Position numbers and translations under genes: made by a program
Shown: positions 50,335 through 61,252 of the stretch, in pieces
Position numbering within the stretch: position 1 is the stretch's first letter
How the letters are laid out: every line of letters starts with the position of its first letter
Notes under the pieces: model-generated
The model's database searches: none
Told to the model about the DNA's origin: nothing
What the model saw: only the letters and a program-made list of their open reading frames with translations
Assembly: GCA_012845835.1 (NCBI GenBank)
Contig: JABAKD010000021.1
Location: forward strand, 4,340,706-4,404,705
DNA: 64,000 nt
Reading direction: 5' to 3'
Source of the DNA: Undaria pinnatifida
Taxonomy: Eukaryota > Sar > Phaeophyceae > Laminariales > Alariaceae

Positions 50335-50758
50335 ACCCCGGGTACCCGGGTACCCGATGTTTGTACTATACATACACTGCCGATACGCTGAAAGGAGAAC
50401 GATGAGCGATACGCGACACACACGATACTCCTACCAGCGGACGCGGACCTACTTGACCATGGACGGAGAAGAGATGGATAGGCACGAAGGGGCTGTAGCC
50501 TCTGCTTCTTGTGCTATGTCCTTCGCTGGTGCTGCCGCGGGACCTGCTGCCTCGGAGGCTACAGTCCGTTGCTGCCTATCCATCTCTCCGCCCATGGTAA
50601 AGTAGGTCCGCGCCCGCTGGTAGGGGTATCGTTTGTGTCGCGTATCACTCATCATTATCCTTTTCAGTGTGTGTGTCGTGTATCACTCATCATTATCCTT
50701 TTCAGTGTATCAGCAGTTTATGTATGGTACAAACATCGGGTACCCGGGTACCCGGGGT
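50335..50758. mobile_element. Near-palindromic foldback element
   Basis: Two arms of ~165 bp read as reverse complements, from CCCCGGGTACCCGGGTACCC through GATACGC and ACCATGG to the centre near 50530. The right arm has an extra local duplication around TCATCATTATCC. Because the arms are complementary, similar peptides (M-D-G-E-E-M-D-R) are encoded on both strands; this is a consequence of the palindrome, not evidence of coding. Confidence 0.75.
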
Positions 50759-51185
50759 CCAAATACCCGGGTATCCGTGAACAGACCTGGGTCCATTCCG
50801 GGTCCGATGATTCCGGGTACTCGGGTCTCAGTCAGACGGGGTGCAACTCTACTCTGCAGCCTGCAGCTGGCTGCACAGAGCGCAGATGACAGACAAGAGT
50901 ATGTGTTTGTATCTGCCCGTGGTGCATCTCTGCTGCTGCTGCTTCTCTGCGTTGCTATCCTGTTGTTGCTGCAGCTGCAGTGCTGCTGCTTGCTGCTGCT
51001 GTTCGTCATCGTGTGTGTGCGGGATGACGCAATTTGTTACTGGTTTATTGCGCCTGAGTAACAAAGTTATTTGGACTGCTGTACCCCTTGGCAGTACTCT
51101 ATGTCATGTACAGCCTCAAATTACCTGTAACCCTACACTCGTAATACATACCATGCATCCTCGCAAATTACGGGCGTGCGCGGAG

Positions 51186-51262
51186 CCAAGGCGGGCGGCA
51201 GCTCGCGCGGCGAGTGGTTATATGATTGGAAGGTCGTGGTTTCGAATCACGCCTACGATTGT
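51186..51262 (+). other. tRNA-like segment with pol III B-box
   Basis: GGTTTCGAATCACGCC resembles a T arm, preceded by GGCGAGTGGTTATATGATTGG. It does not fold into an obvious complete cloverleaf by eye. It may head a retroposon; an A18 tract lies at ~51839-51857. Confidence 0.25.
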
Positions 51263-52636
51263 TTGTTTTGGTCATGCTGTCCAAAAGGTCGATTTCTCTA
51301 TTTTTTATCAAGCCTTGATCGCCATTGTCCGACAAACACGATTGACGTTAAATCTCGAGATAGAGACAGCCCATTGTAACTGCTCTTCGCTCCGGACAAG
51401 GTCACATAAGTGTAGGTGATGGCGCTGAAGAGATCATCTCGATCCATGCCATAGGGCGCGAAAGGTTGCTTGTGTTGTCTTGTGGTCTTCCGTCAAATCC
51501 TCTCAAAATTCTGTTTTCCGCCCGTTGGGAGACGATGCTTTTTGTCTCGGTTTTCTGCACACCGACCGCCAAATGTGTTTTCAACAGAAGAAGCCTAATC
51601 GGCGCCCGCCACAAATCACCGGCCGTAGAGTGAGCGCTGTGCATCAAGGGGGGGTCGGAGCCCCTAACGAGCTCGCCACGTGCAGAGTTCACGACGCTGT
51701 CGTTGATTTCGTCGAACGAAGCGTGTGGAGAACACGAAATTACGCCGCGTCTAGTCCAAGATGTGCTCGAGATTTTTTCAAGCAAATGTTGGCCAAGATC
51801 GCCGCGAGAAATCGATGTTGTCCGGAATTCTGGAAAGTGAAAAAAAAAAAAAAAAACTAATACCAAATTAGGCCCGAAGAGGACCGTCCAGGCAAGGTTT
51901 GGCTGGGATCTTCGGTAATTTCAAACTTTTGGCCTTCCATTGTCACCGGTCTTATCTCATACTTGGAAGTATTTCGCAATTTTTTACCCCATTTTGTTTA
52001 TTTAAATTGTTTTGGGGTTAAAAAACGATAAACAAAACGGGTTTATCGGGATCTCTACTGCTAGTTTCTGCTATCTGACCACTGAAACTCGACGATTCTT
52101 CAATTCTGCTTTTTGTATTTTTCTTCTTTTTTTTCGTGATTTTTTTCTCGTTAGTGTGGTATCCTTTAGTGCGGGCCCCCTCGTTAGTGCGGTGAAATTC
52201 GCCTGTCAAAAGCTCCTCCTATCCCGGGATATAGTTCGGGGTGCTGCTTTAGTGCGGTTATTGTCATGTGACAAGGCAAGGCGCTATTGAGGGCGTCGTC
52301 ATCTACCTCACTGATGAAGGACCACGACTGCGATGGGGTAATCTACACCCTCATTTTTTCATGTGTCCCTATGCGTTTCCCGGAACGGCTCTCTCTCGCT
52401 TATGGCGTATCGGCGGGGAAATTTTGGCGGGGAGATCATCTTGACGAAATCAAAACATCCCAGCATTCCCAGCCAGTGGCGAGCCGCCGATACGAAGAAT
52501 TTAAAGACACATGCAGGCACATACGAGGAATGCACATAGCATGTAGGATACGGTATGGAAAAAATGAAATTCTGCGTGCACGGCATTTGGTTTTCCAGTA
52601 TTATGAGAAGGGATTTTGGACAAGTTGCCATCAAGC

Positions 52637-52975
52637 CTAACCCTAACACTAACTCCAACGCTAAATCCAGGCCGCCCTGTATGGAAGTTGTCCAGAACCC
52701 CCCCCGACAAATGAGAACATGTTGTCGAAAAACATGTCGACCATCATATTTTTCATACGTACTGTGTTCAGTGTTTGGCTATTTCCATGCTAATTTCCAT
52801 ACACTAATTTTGACTCTAACCCCAACGCCACATCCGGGCCGACCTGTATGGAAGTTATCCAGACCCCCCCTCCGAAAATTGCGACATATTGTCGTAAAAC
52901 ATGTCGACCATATTATTATTCATACGTACTGTTTTTGGCCATTTCCGCACTAATGACCATGCACTAATTTTGGGC
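52637..52975 (+). repeat. Tandem duplication (~170 bp x 2)
   Basis: 52637-52811 and 52812-52975 share CTGTATGGAAGTT, a C-run, AAACATGTCGACCAT and CATACGTACTGT; each begins with a CTAACCC-type tract. Confidence 0.75.
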
Positions 52976-53342
52976 CTCGCATGTACTACGGCCAAGTCAG
53001 GGGCACACGACTATAAAAGAAAACGGCACCACTAGTGTTGAGACATCGTACCGGACGTTCCGATAAATTGGAAATCGTGTCGATGATCAAAATCGGAAAA
53101 CACGCCCCGATTTCCGACAAACGTCCGATGCCCGATAACCGATAGCCGATGCCTGATAAGTTGCCGCATGCTTGCTCGGGGAAAGAGGGGGGGTGCTGGT
53201 TTACGAGCTCCTGTGGACCCACCGAGTTCGCGGACCCCCTCCCCTACCAGCCTACCAGGTTGTTAGAATTTAGGCTACTGGTTCAACCAAACATACGAAT
53301 ACCCACTCGGTCCTTACATTTCCGTCCATATTCGAACATATC

Positions 53343-53612
53343 AGCTTCGATCAGATCCCCTTTCATGATCTGTGTCTTTCAGGTCGTACATATCCCTGGT
53401 CTGTTAACCCTTTTGGGAGATTCTATTTCATTGTCTTGTCTTTCAGGTCATACAGCGGATCCCTGGTCTGTATAAACCCTTTTGGGAGATCCTATTTCAT
53501 GATCTGTGTCGCAGATCCCTGGTCTGTAAACCCTTTTTGGAGATCCCCTTTCATGATTTGTGTCGTTCAGGCCATACAGATCCCTGGTTTACGTTACCCC
53601 TTTTGGGACCCG
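53343..53612 (+). repeat. ~70-90 bp minisatellite, about four units
   Basis: Units contain TTTCATGATCTGTGTC, CATACAGATCCCTGGT and AACCCTTTTGGGA. Confidence 0.8.
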
Positions 53613-54599
53613 TTGATACAGATCAAAAAGCGACGAGCGCGATCGAATTAAGCATCTAGGAGGAGCTTTGGGCAATCCGAGTGTCGCCATGCCTCACGCT
53701 TGCCTCTCAGCTTCCTGCGTTGCAGTCCGAACAAATCTCCTGTTAATGGTACGCCAGCAGCTCGGATTGCTTCATGTGGCCGACGCTGTAGACGAGTCAC
53801 TTTTTTTTTCGTCAGTTTTTGCTCTCTGAAGTCCAAATTTAATAAAAAGACGAAAAACAGCCTTCGTCTGGGAGATCGAAAAATGTTTTCGTCGAAATTC
53901 ATGTTTGCAAGCTGTCTATGTAAGAAAAATGAAAGCGTTCACTTGAGCTGTGTGTGAGATTGGCCGAAAAGGATTTTGATCAAAACTCATCTTTGCAAAC
54001 TGCGTGTGGTATTTTGATCGCGCGTCTTACGGGGTGTGTATACCCTCGTGAAGGATACAGGTCGGTGACTCCCCTGCTAATGGCAGGGTCAACAGTATTA
54101 AGACGTTGCGTTTTTGTGACATGCTTGGTGTAGATCATGGTGCCGGATGGGATCCGCGCGATGTTCATGGGCTAACGTGCGTTTCCTGGGTTGGATGAAT
54201 GCCTCGTGCACGTATCTTGCATAGCATGTCATGACGACGGATGGATGTAGGATGCACAAGGGCTCCGCTCCGCGGGCGGCTGACGCTGCCCGCTACGCTC
54301 GCGCAAGGAAGATTCCAACTCTATGTGAAGGGGGCAGAAAGAAGAGGCCCATGATTTGGTGCAACTAGCGATTTGGTATTGCCAAGAGCTACACGTGCAG
54401 AGCTGATTGCTCTGTCTGTGCTGTGCTGTGTGCTTGTTGGTGATGCTCTGTTCTGATCGGCAGTACGGGTGTAATTTGCAAAAAAAAAAGCGAAGAGGCT
54501 TGGGAGGGAGGACAATCAATGAAGAAAGCAACAATATGAGTACACACACGTACATACCGGTACCTGGTACTCCGCATGATACCTGGTACTGTATGTTCT

Positions 54600-54975
54600 A
54601 AAGACAGCACAGCGCAGCACTGCACAGCACGGCACAGCACCGCACCGCAGGGCAAGACACCGCGGCACGGCACCGCACGGCGCTGCCCTCCGCGCTGCTG
54701 AGCTATAATAGTAGCTGAGCTGAGCTGAGCTGGGAGCATTTAACGTGATTCAACAATGTAGTACGTACAAACCTGGTGTGGTGTACCTCGGTACTGCTGG
54801 ATGATACTTCGTCGAATGAGACCTGGCATGAACGAAATATTAAGTACAGCACAGCACGCAACACGGCACAGAGCTGCGCAGCACCGCACAGTACTGCACC
54901 GCACGGCAGGGCAATGCACCGCGCGGCGCTGCTCTGCTGAGCTAGCGCTGCGGTGCGCTACTGAGCTAAGTGTTA
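54600..54975. repeat. CAGCA/GCACAGCACCGC simple-sequence tracts
   Basis: Two related blocks (54604-54735 and 54847-54975) of GCACAGCACCGCAC and GAGCTGAGCTG-type sequence. Confidence 0.8.
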
Positions 54976-55267
54976 CGATTTTTTGTCAACAAAAAGCAAT
55001 AAAGAGATAAGCCAGGTTTCAACGTGCAAAATACGCCTTTTTTTAGGTGGGAACGGTCTGAGGAGCTCTGTTTCAGGCACCCGAGCCCGCTCAGCCGTCC
55101 GGAAAGGAGAATATCTTAGAATTCGTGTGTGAAACGAAAAAAATGTGGCCTCTCAGGGAATCGATATTTGTGAGTAGTTATGTTGCGGATTGTCTAGATC
55201 GTGATCTGTTCAATGTGTTGAATTTAACTTTGCAACACGCTCGTAGGTGTATTTTTTTGTAGCCTAG

Positions 55268-55482
55268 GATACCCGGTTTAAGAGCGCCCACGGTAAGAGA
55301 AAACCGACTTAGTAGTTAAGAGCGGTACAACTTAATAGTTGAGAGCGTTCAGAATGCCTTGTCACGTGTGGTGGATCCCACGCTAAAACCTACCTGGTAC
55401 ATGATACCCAATCGGAGACAAGCGGTGTAAATATATGAGCGGTTCCATTTGCCTATTCCGATTGGCTCTTAAACCGGGAGTC
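55268..55482. mobile_element. MITE with CCCGGTTTAAGAGC terminal inverted repeats
   Basis: A ~215 bp element; left GATACCCGGTTTAAGAGC, right GCTCTTAAACCGGGAGTC. A single related end lies at ~27880-27900 in PPR intron 13. Confidence 0.6.
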
Positions 55483-55784
55483 CCCCTGCTGTAGCTGGCG
55501 TTTGATTGTTGGATGTCACTGATCGATGGGGTGCGTGTTCTACAATCGGTGCGTGTTCTACAGTTCTACCCCCGTACGTCAGTGGCCGTGTTCTATCACG
55601 TACGTGCGAGGTTTTTCAGAGTATTTGCACGTAATTTCATTAGCGACACATGTATTACGGGTCCGTATACGAGCAGGTGGGCACAAAACGACGCGTGTGG
55701 CGCCCAGACCAACCCGGCCCCTAACTCTAACCCTAACCCTAGCCGCGACCCTTCGGGGAGCTCGAGGTCGGCAAGAGTTATTTT

Positions 55785-56000
55785 TTTCTAGTCCGGCGGA
55801 TGGGGAAAAACAATGCTTTAGCTCACCACCCACCTATTTTCAAGCATGTCGTGTGCCAGTGTAACTCAATTCTATTCGCAATATGGCGCTAGCTGGTGTA
55901 TCCTTTAGTTCCGGTGGTAGCGACAGCGCGAGCTGTCCCTACCGGCGGTCACCGTTTCTACTCCAGCAGCACAAGCTGCCGTTGTATACGGATGCGTGAG
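55785..56000 (+). repeat. Dispersed repeat family L, copy 3
   Basis: It starts TCCGGCGGATGGGGAAAAAC and continues through TTAGTTCCGGTGGTAGCGAC as in the other copies. Confidence 0.55.
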
Positions 56001-56115
56001 TATGTCGACCCGACCTGATCCCTGGGGATCAAATGCGGTGGAGATAGCCACCCGGCGGTCAGCAGGGGCAGTCCTGCCGTACATACACCGCTAATGAACT
56101 TCACGTGCACATCTG

Positions 56116-56297
56116 ACAGTAGGTGGCCCTATATAGTGCGGTTCATATAGTGCGGGTGTCCGATATTGTGCGGGTGAAATCGTTTGGCACAATATAGATC
56201 CCTCTATAGTGGCCGGTTTTTATATAGTGCGGGTGCCCGGTATAGTGCGGGTAATTTTTCGTGACACATACCCGCACTATATAGGGCCACCTACTGT
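56116..56297. mobile_element. MITE with 26 bp perfect terminal inverted repeats
   Basis: A 182 bp element whose ends are ACAGTAGGTGGCCCTATATA plus GTGCGG and the exact complement. The interior consists of ATAGTGCGGGT subrepeats. Confidence 0.75.
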
Positions 56298-56514
56298 ATC
56301 CTGATACGTATACGTAGTACTTGCGATTATTGCTGGGGTGCCCGTACCAGGCACCTACTGCAGTACCAGGTATGATCTGATGCAGCAACCAATCATCCCA
56401 CACAGCAACTAATTCTTAATACGTGGTGCATGACGCGTCACCACTTCTTGTTGAATGACTCATCGCGGATTCCTTTTGAATGACTCATCGCGGATACTAC
56501 TGGTGTAGACGACC

Positions 56515-56620
56515 ACATTTATCGGTACCGGTACGTCGATACTGGTAGTACCAGGTACCGGTACGGTAGTACTGGTAGTACCAGGTACCGGTACGGTAGT
56601 ACTGGTGGTACCGGTACTTG
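56515..56620. repeat. GGTACC-rich short tandem palindromes
   Basis: Repeated TACCGGTAC / CCAGGTACCGGTACGGTAG units, including three ~30 bp direct copies. Confidence 0.75.
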
Positions 56621-57535
56621 AGTCCCGACAGGAAAACAAGGCAAGGTGTGCGTTGTCTTGACATAGACCAGGTACACCGTTCTTGGTACCCGCCGATGTC
56701 CCGCACATCGAGTGCCCGCGCCAGAGGGGTGCAAGGACACGGTGCATGTGTTTGTTATATTCACATCAAAACCGTTCTTGGTACACATCGATATCCCTCA
56801 CATCCAGTACTCGCGTGGATTCTTCATCCTAGAGAGGTGCATGCGCTCGACCTGGGGTCAGACCCTTCTCTAAACATAGTACCTGGGTTCCACGAGGGTT
56901 ACTATCAATAGGCGGTTGACACGATCGCACTTGGTAATATTTTTTCCTTTACCCGCTGAAGCTTGGTCCCAAATTTCGTAGCTTTCTCCCCCGGACTGTA
57001 TCCCCTTTTTCTCCTCTGCCCATCCCGCCTGCCAGCCCTCATGAAAGCCAAAGTTTGTAAAGTTTAGCCGTCGCATTTTTTTTTTTGTTATTTTTCATTG
57101 TGTTTTCGTCTCAAGCGGCAGCGTGTCGAATGAGCACTGAGCACCCCAAGCGGCGCCGCTTACAACAGCATAACCACTTTTATGTTGCAGGACGGGTATG
57201 TTTGGGGGCATTTACGTTCCGAACCCCCCCTTCCCTCGACCTGACCCCCCCCCCCCGGCCACCCTGCCTCCGTTTGTGTGAATCGTCGTTTCTCCCCGGC
57301 GTGACAAGAGCCGTCCATATTGCTCTGTAAACACTCTACTTCCAAACTCTCGAGGCAACTTTAGGAGGCCGTCGGGAAAACACCGGGATCCGGGGACATT
57401 TAACACGAGATAGAGACAGAGGACAGAGAGAGGAGAGATAAGAGCGAGAGAGCCGCCAGCAGATATTCGAGCTACTAAAGCCGCAGGGTTTCCACTGTGC
57501 TAGCTCGTGGAGGCGGTAAACATAAGGGGGGAGCG

Positions 57536-57607
57536 ATGTCGGGGGAGGATGTGGCGAAGGCATTTGTGACGCACTTTTACAGCAAGTTCACCGTGGGCGG
57601 GGCACAG
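57536..57607 (+). CDS. NTF2: NTF2 exon 1
   Basis: The ATG at 57536 follows a GA-rich tract (57405-57470) that may be 5' leader. The exon encodes M-S-G-E-D-V-A-K and continues to F-T-V-G-G-A-Q; the donor is CAG|GTTAGT. A GTGGT microsatellite follows directly in the intron. Confidence 0.93.
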
Positions 57608-60600
57608 GTTAGTACCTGGCGTGGTGTTGTGTGGTGTGGTGTGGTGGTGTGGGGGGGGCGAGGGTGGTGTTGAGTGGGGTGGAGTGGGGTGGGGTGGGAT
57701 ATGGTGGGATGTGGTGTGGTGTGGTGTGGAGTGGCCTATTCCTGTTTTGGGCGGTGCGGTTTGTATGTTTGGGATGATAATGATCGCTGCTGTTACGAAC
57801 GAACGGTGCTGCTATTAATGCTACGGCGCCCCCCCCTCCACCCGAGGGGTTTGTGGCGTTGAAGTGGAGGCGGAAGTATGAGATTGAAGATCATACTGAA
57901 GTTTATGTTGCAGTTGCAATTAACGTTGAAGTTTTTTGTATGACTTTTTTCCAACATTGGTGTTCAAGTTGTTTTTTTTATGTCGAGATTGTATGTGTTA
58001 CGTGGAAATTGTGCTGAAGTCGAAGTTAGTGTTGAAGTTGGTTTTTTTTGTTAATGTTTTACAGCTAGCTGAAGTGGTAGGCTGTTGCGGTGTGTGGCAT
58101 CGGTAGGGTGCGACGGATATACATATGTATGTATATAAGATGAATAAAGTTCGATGGGTGTTCATGCCGGGACGCGATCAACACGCCCGCCCGTGGTGCC
58201 TGACGTTGCAGCTGGGACGGAACTTGCAATCAGTGATGTTAAACCCCTTCAAAGCCCCAAAACCCCTCCTTAAACTAATTCCAAGAAACTTGTGCATACC
58301 CTAAGATGGGTTTCCTTTTGTAGAGGGGTTACTTTATGTTGAAGTTGGCCACCCTCCCCCCCGGTATTCGTAACCCCCCTCCCTTTAAATATACCAGGTA
58401 CGAAGTATATATATAATGGTTGGCCTCGGTTGGCACCGATGCTGTAAAACGTTACCTGGTATATGTATATTGGGGTTGGCGTTCGTTGGCAACGACGCTG
58501 TAAAACATGCCAATCACTGCGTGAGCTAGACCACCTGGGTACCGTTTTTTTTGTTTTTTTTGGCGGTCACCAGGGTTATGGAGTAGATCATATTGTGCGG
58601 GGTGGAGAACCCAACTCCGCACAAGGGGAATGATCGCATCACTTGTTGTGAATATGGTAAGGCACCCACGAGGCAGTTACATAGTAGTACCTATTGCTGT
58701 CTTTGGAGTGGCCACACCAGAAAACAAAGTAACTCATTGGCGCTGTCATCCATAAGCAAGAAAGTAGGCACAAGGTGCCGAAGAAGCCCGTCTTACGAGC
58801 GGTTCTTCGAAGGATACAGGTCACTCTTCATGCGACTCGCCGAACACCTCACGGCGCTTCGCGCTTCGTGCAAGCAATGTTTGCCTGGTTGGTGAAAACC
58901 CAACGTGCTCCGTCCCGGCATAGTAGGGATGGGAGGGTCCATGGCCGTAGTCGTACGACTACGGCCATGCACAAACTGAATTCGCCCCCCTCTGTGTCGA
59001 AAGGGATACGGGTCAATGGTCAAATAACTAAGGCTAACAACAAGGGAGCACGTCCCCCCCAACTCTTCTCCACTGAGGCTAGTTGACGTTCTGCTTTTTC
59101 TTGTGCTGTGCGCCCCCCCCCCCCCGCCGTTGCCCTCAAATTAGAACGGCAACCTCTTTTTTAGGAAATGATTTTTTCTAATCTGTTCTCCACGCTGTGT
59201 GGTGTGACGTTTGTGTTAAGGTATACCCTTGGTGAAAGGTACCAATACATTTTTCTCTTGTTATGGTTGTTTTTTTCATTTCGACGACGAATCTGATACG
59301 TCTGGTTTTCGCGGGGCTTGTATACATGTTGTTCATGATGTGTCTATTTTGTTCGCTACGACGACGCAGCTTGTTGTATGTTCTTGTGTCTCTTTTTTCA
59401 ATTTCGACGACGCAACTTGTACGTTTTTTTCTTGCCATGTGTCCGTTTCTTTCGATTTCGACCACGCAGCTGGATCAACTAGGGGCGCTGTACCAGCCGT
59501 CGTCGACGCTGACGATAGAAAGCAACCAGGTGGCGGGAGCCGCCAACATCGTCGCCAAGTACAAGGTCAGCACCTTTAGCTTACTCCTTCCACACTCTCC
59601 CCGATGAGTACTGTACACAGCACCCATCTACTGGTGTAAACAACACCCACCTACTGCTGTGCATAACACCCACCTAATGCTGTACACAACGCCCACCTAC
59701 TGCTGTACCAGGTACACAACACCCACCTACTGCTGTGGACAACATACACCCATGATACGTGCACGTGTCCCTTTTTTTCCTATACCCGCCTGGTGTTGTA
59801 CGCAACACCCACCTACGTGCATGTTTCCATGTTTTTCCTCTACCCGCCTGCTGCGGTGCACATCACCTGCTTGCTGTTGTGCTGCTCTTTCGCCTACTTC
59901 TGTGTACCTATCTACTTATCTACTTGCAGCTATCCCTTTTTTTCATGTGCTCACCTACTGCTGTACACAACACTCATCTACTGGTATGTGGCCCTTATTA
60001 ACCTTCCATTCGCCTACTGCTACACACCCACCCACCTACTGCTGTACGCACCTCCCACCTGCTGCTGTACACAACACCCACCTACTGCACATGTTCAATT
60101 TGTAAACAGTACCCACATGCCTGCGCCTGCCCTTTTTTTATGCTATACCCGTGTAATTCTGTACAAAATACCCACCTGCAGCGGTAAACAACACCCACCT
60201 ACGTGTCTGTTTTTTCATACACCCGCATACTGTTTTACGCAAAACCGGCGTGCTGCTGTAAACAACAGCCACCTGTTTGCACGTGCCCCTTTTTTAATCC
60301 TATACCCACCTACTGCTGTACGCAGCACCCTTCCCATTGTTGTAAACCACACCCACTTACTTGCTTATCTGTTTTTATCATAGTACTCACGTACTGCTGT
60401 ACACAATACCCACCTACTGCTGCAAACGGCAACCACGCACTTGCATGTGCCGCGTTTTTATCCAATGCTCGCCCACTGCTGTACACAACACCCACCTACT
60501 TGCACGTGTCTCTTTTTATATCTTGAACCCGCCTACTGCTGTAAACAACACGCACGTACTTGCAATATCTCCATTTTTTATCCTACATACCCGCCTGCTG

Positions 60601-61218
60601 CTGCACACAACACCTGCTGCTGCACGCAACACCTGCTGACTGCTGTACACAACACCCATGTAATTCCACGTGCCCCTTTTCCTTGTTTACCCGCCTACTG
60701 CTGTACACAACACCGACCTACTTGCCATTTCCCTTTCATCCCACATCATGTATGGTCGCATGTTGCTGTACACAACACCTGCTTACTGCTGTACGGCTGT
60801 ACGCAACACCCACCTATCTGGACTCGACGATGGGTAGTTGTTAGTTGGGAGTCATGCCACGGTAAGGGTCGCATTGTTCGGCCCAAAAGATTTCTGGCCG
60901 GTTGAGCTCCTCAAGTGACGAACCAACGGTGATTCTGATACTTTTGCGGGTATACGTATTTTATAAACTTGTTGTAACGGCGTCAGCTGTGAGTTCGACG
61001 ACGTAGGATCGATACTCATCTTTGCAAGCTGCGTACTAAATCGATCGCCCGTCTTCAGCATGTTTCATAAATCAAAACCTAACCTAAAATGACATTGTAT
61101 TATGTTATCTATCATGTGTAACCAATTGACATGCCAATGATTATCTGAACACTTTGAGGTACCAATAACCTCTCATGAATTGATGTTTTATTAGGTAGTA
61201 GTAGTGGTAGTAGTAGTG

Positions 61219-61252
<34 letters not shown>

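Noticed and set aside
51402..51866. 154-codon minus-strand and 126-codon plus-strand ORFs
   Set aside because: Neither resembles a known family; the minus ORF begins in an A/T homopolymer. They may be part of a retroposon ending at the A-run at 51839-51857 but cannot be supported as a gene.
59612..60825. Cys/Tyr-rich ORFs in three frames (CCTQHPPT repeats)
   Set aside because: They are translations of the intron 2 minisatellite of NTF2, bracketed by well-supported exons 2 and 3.
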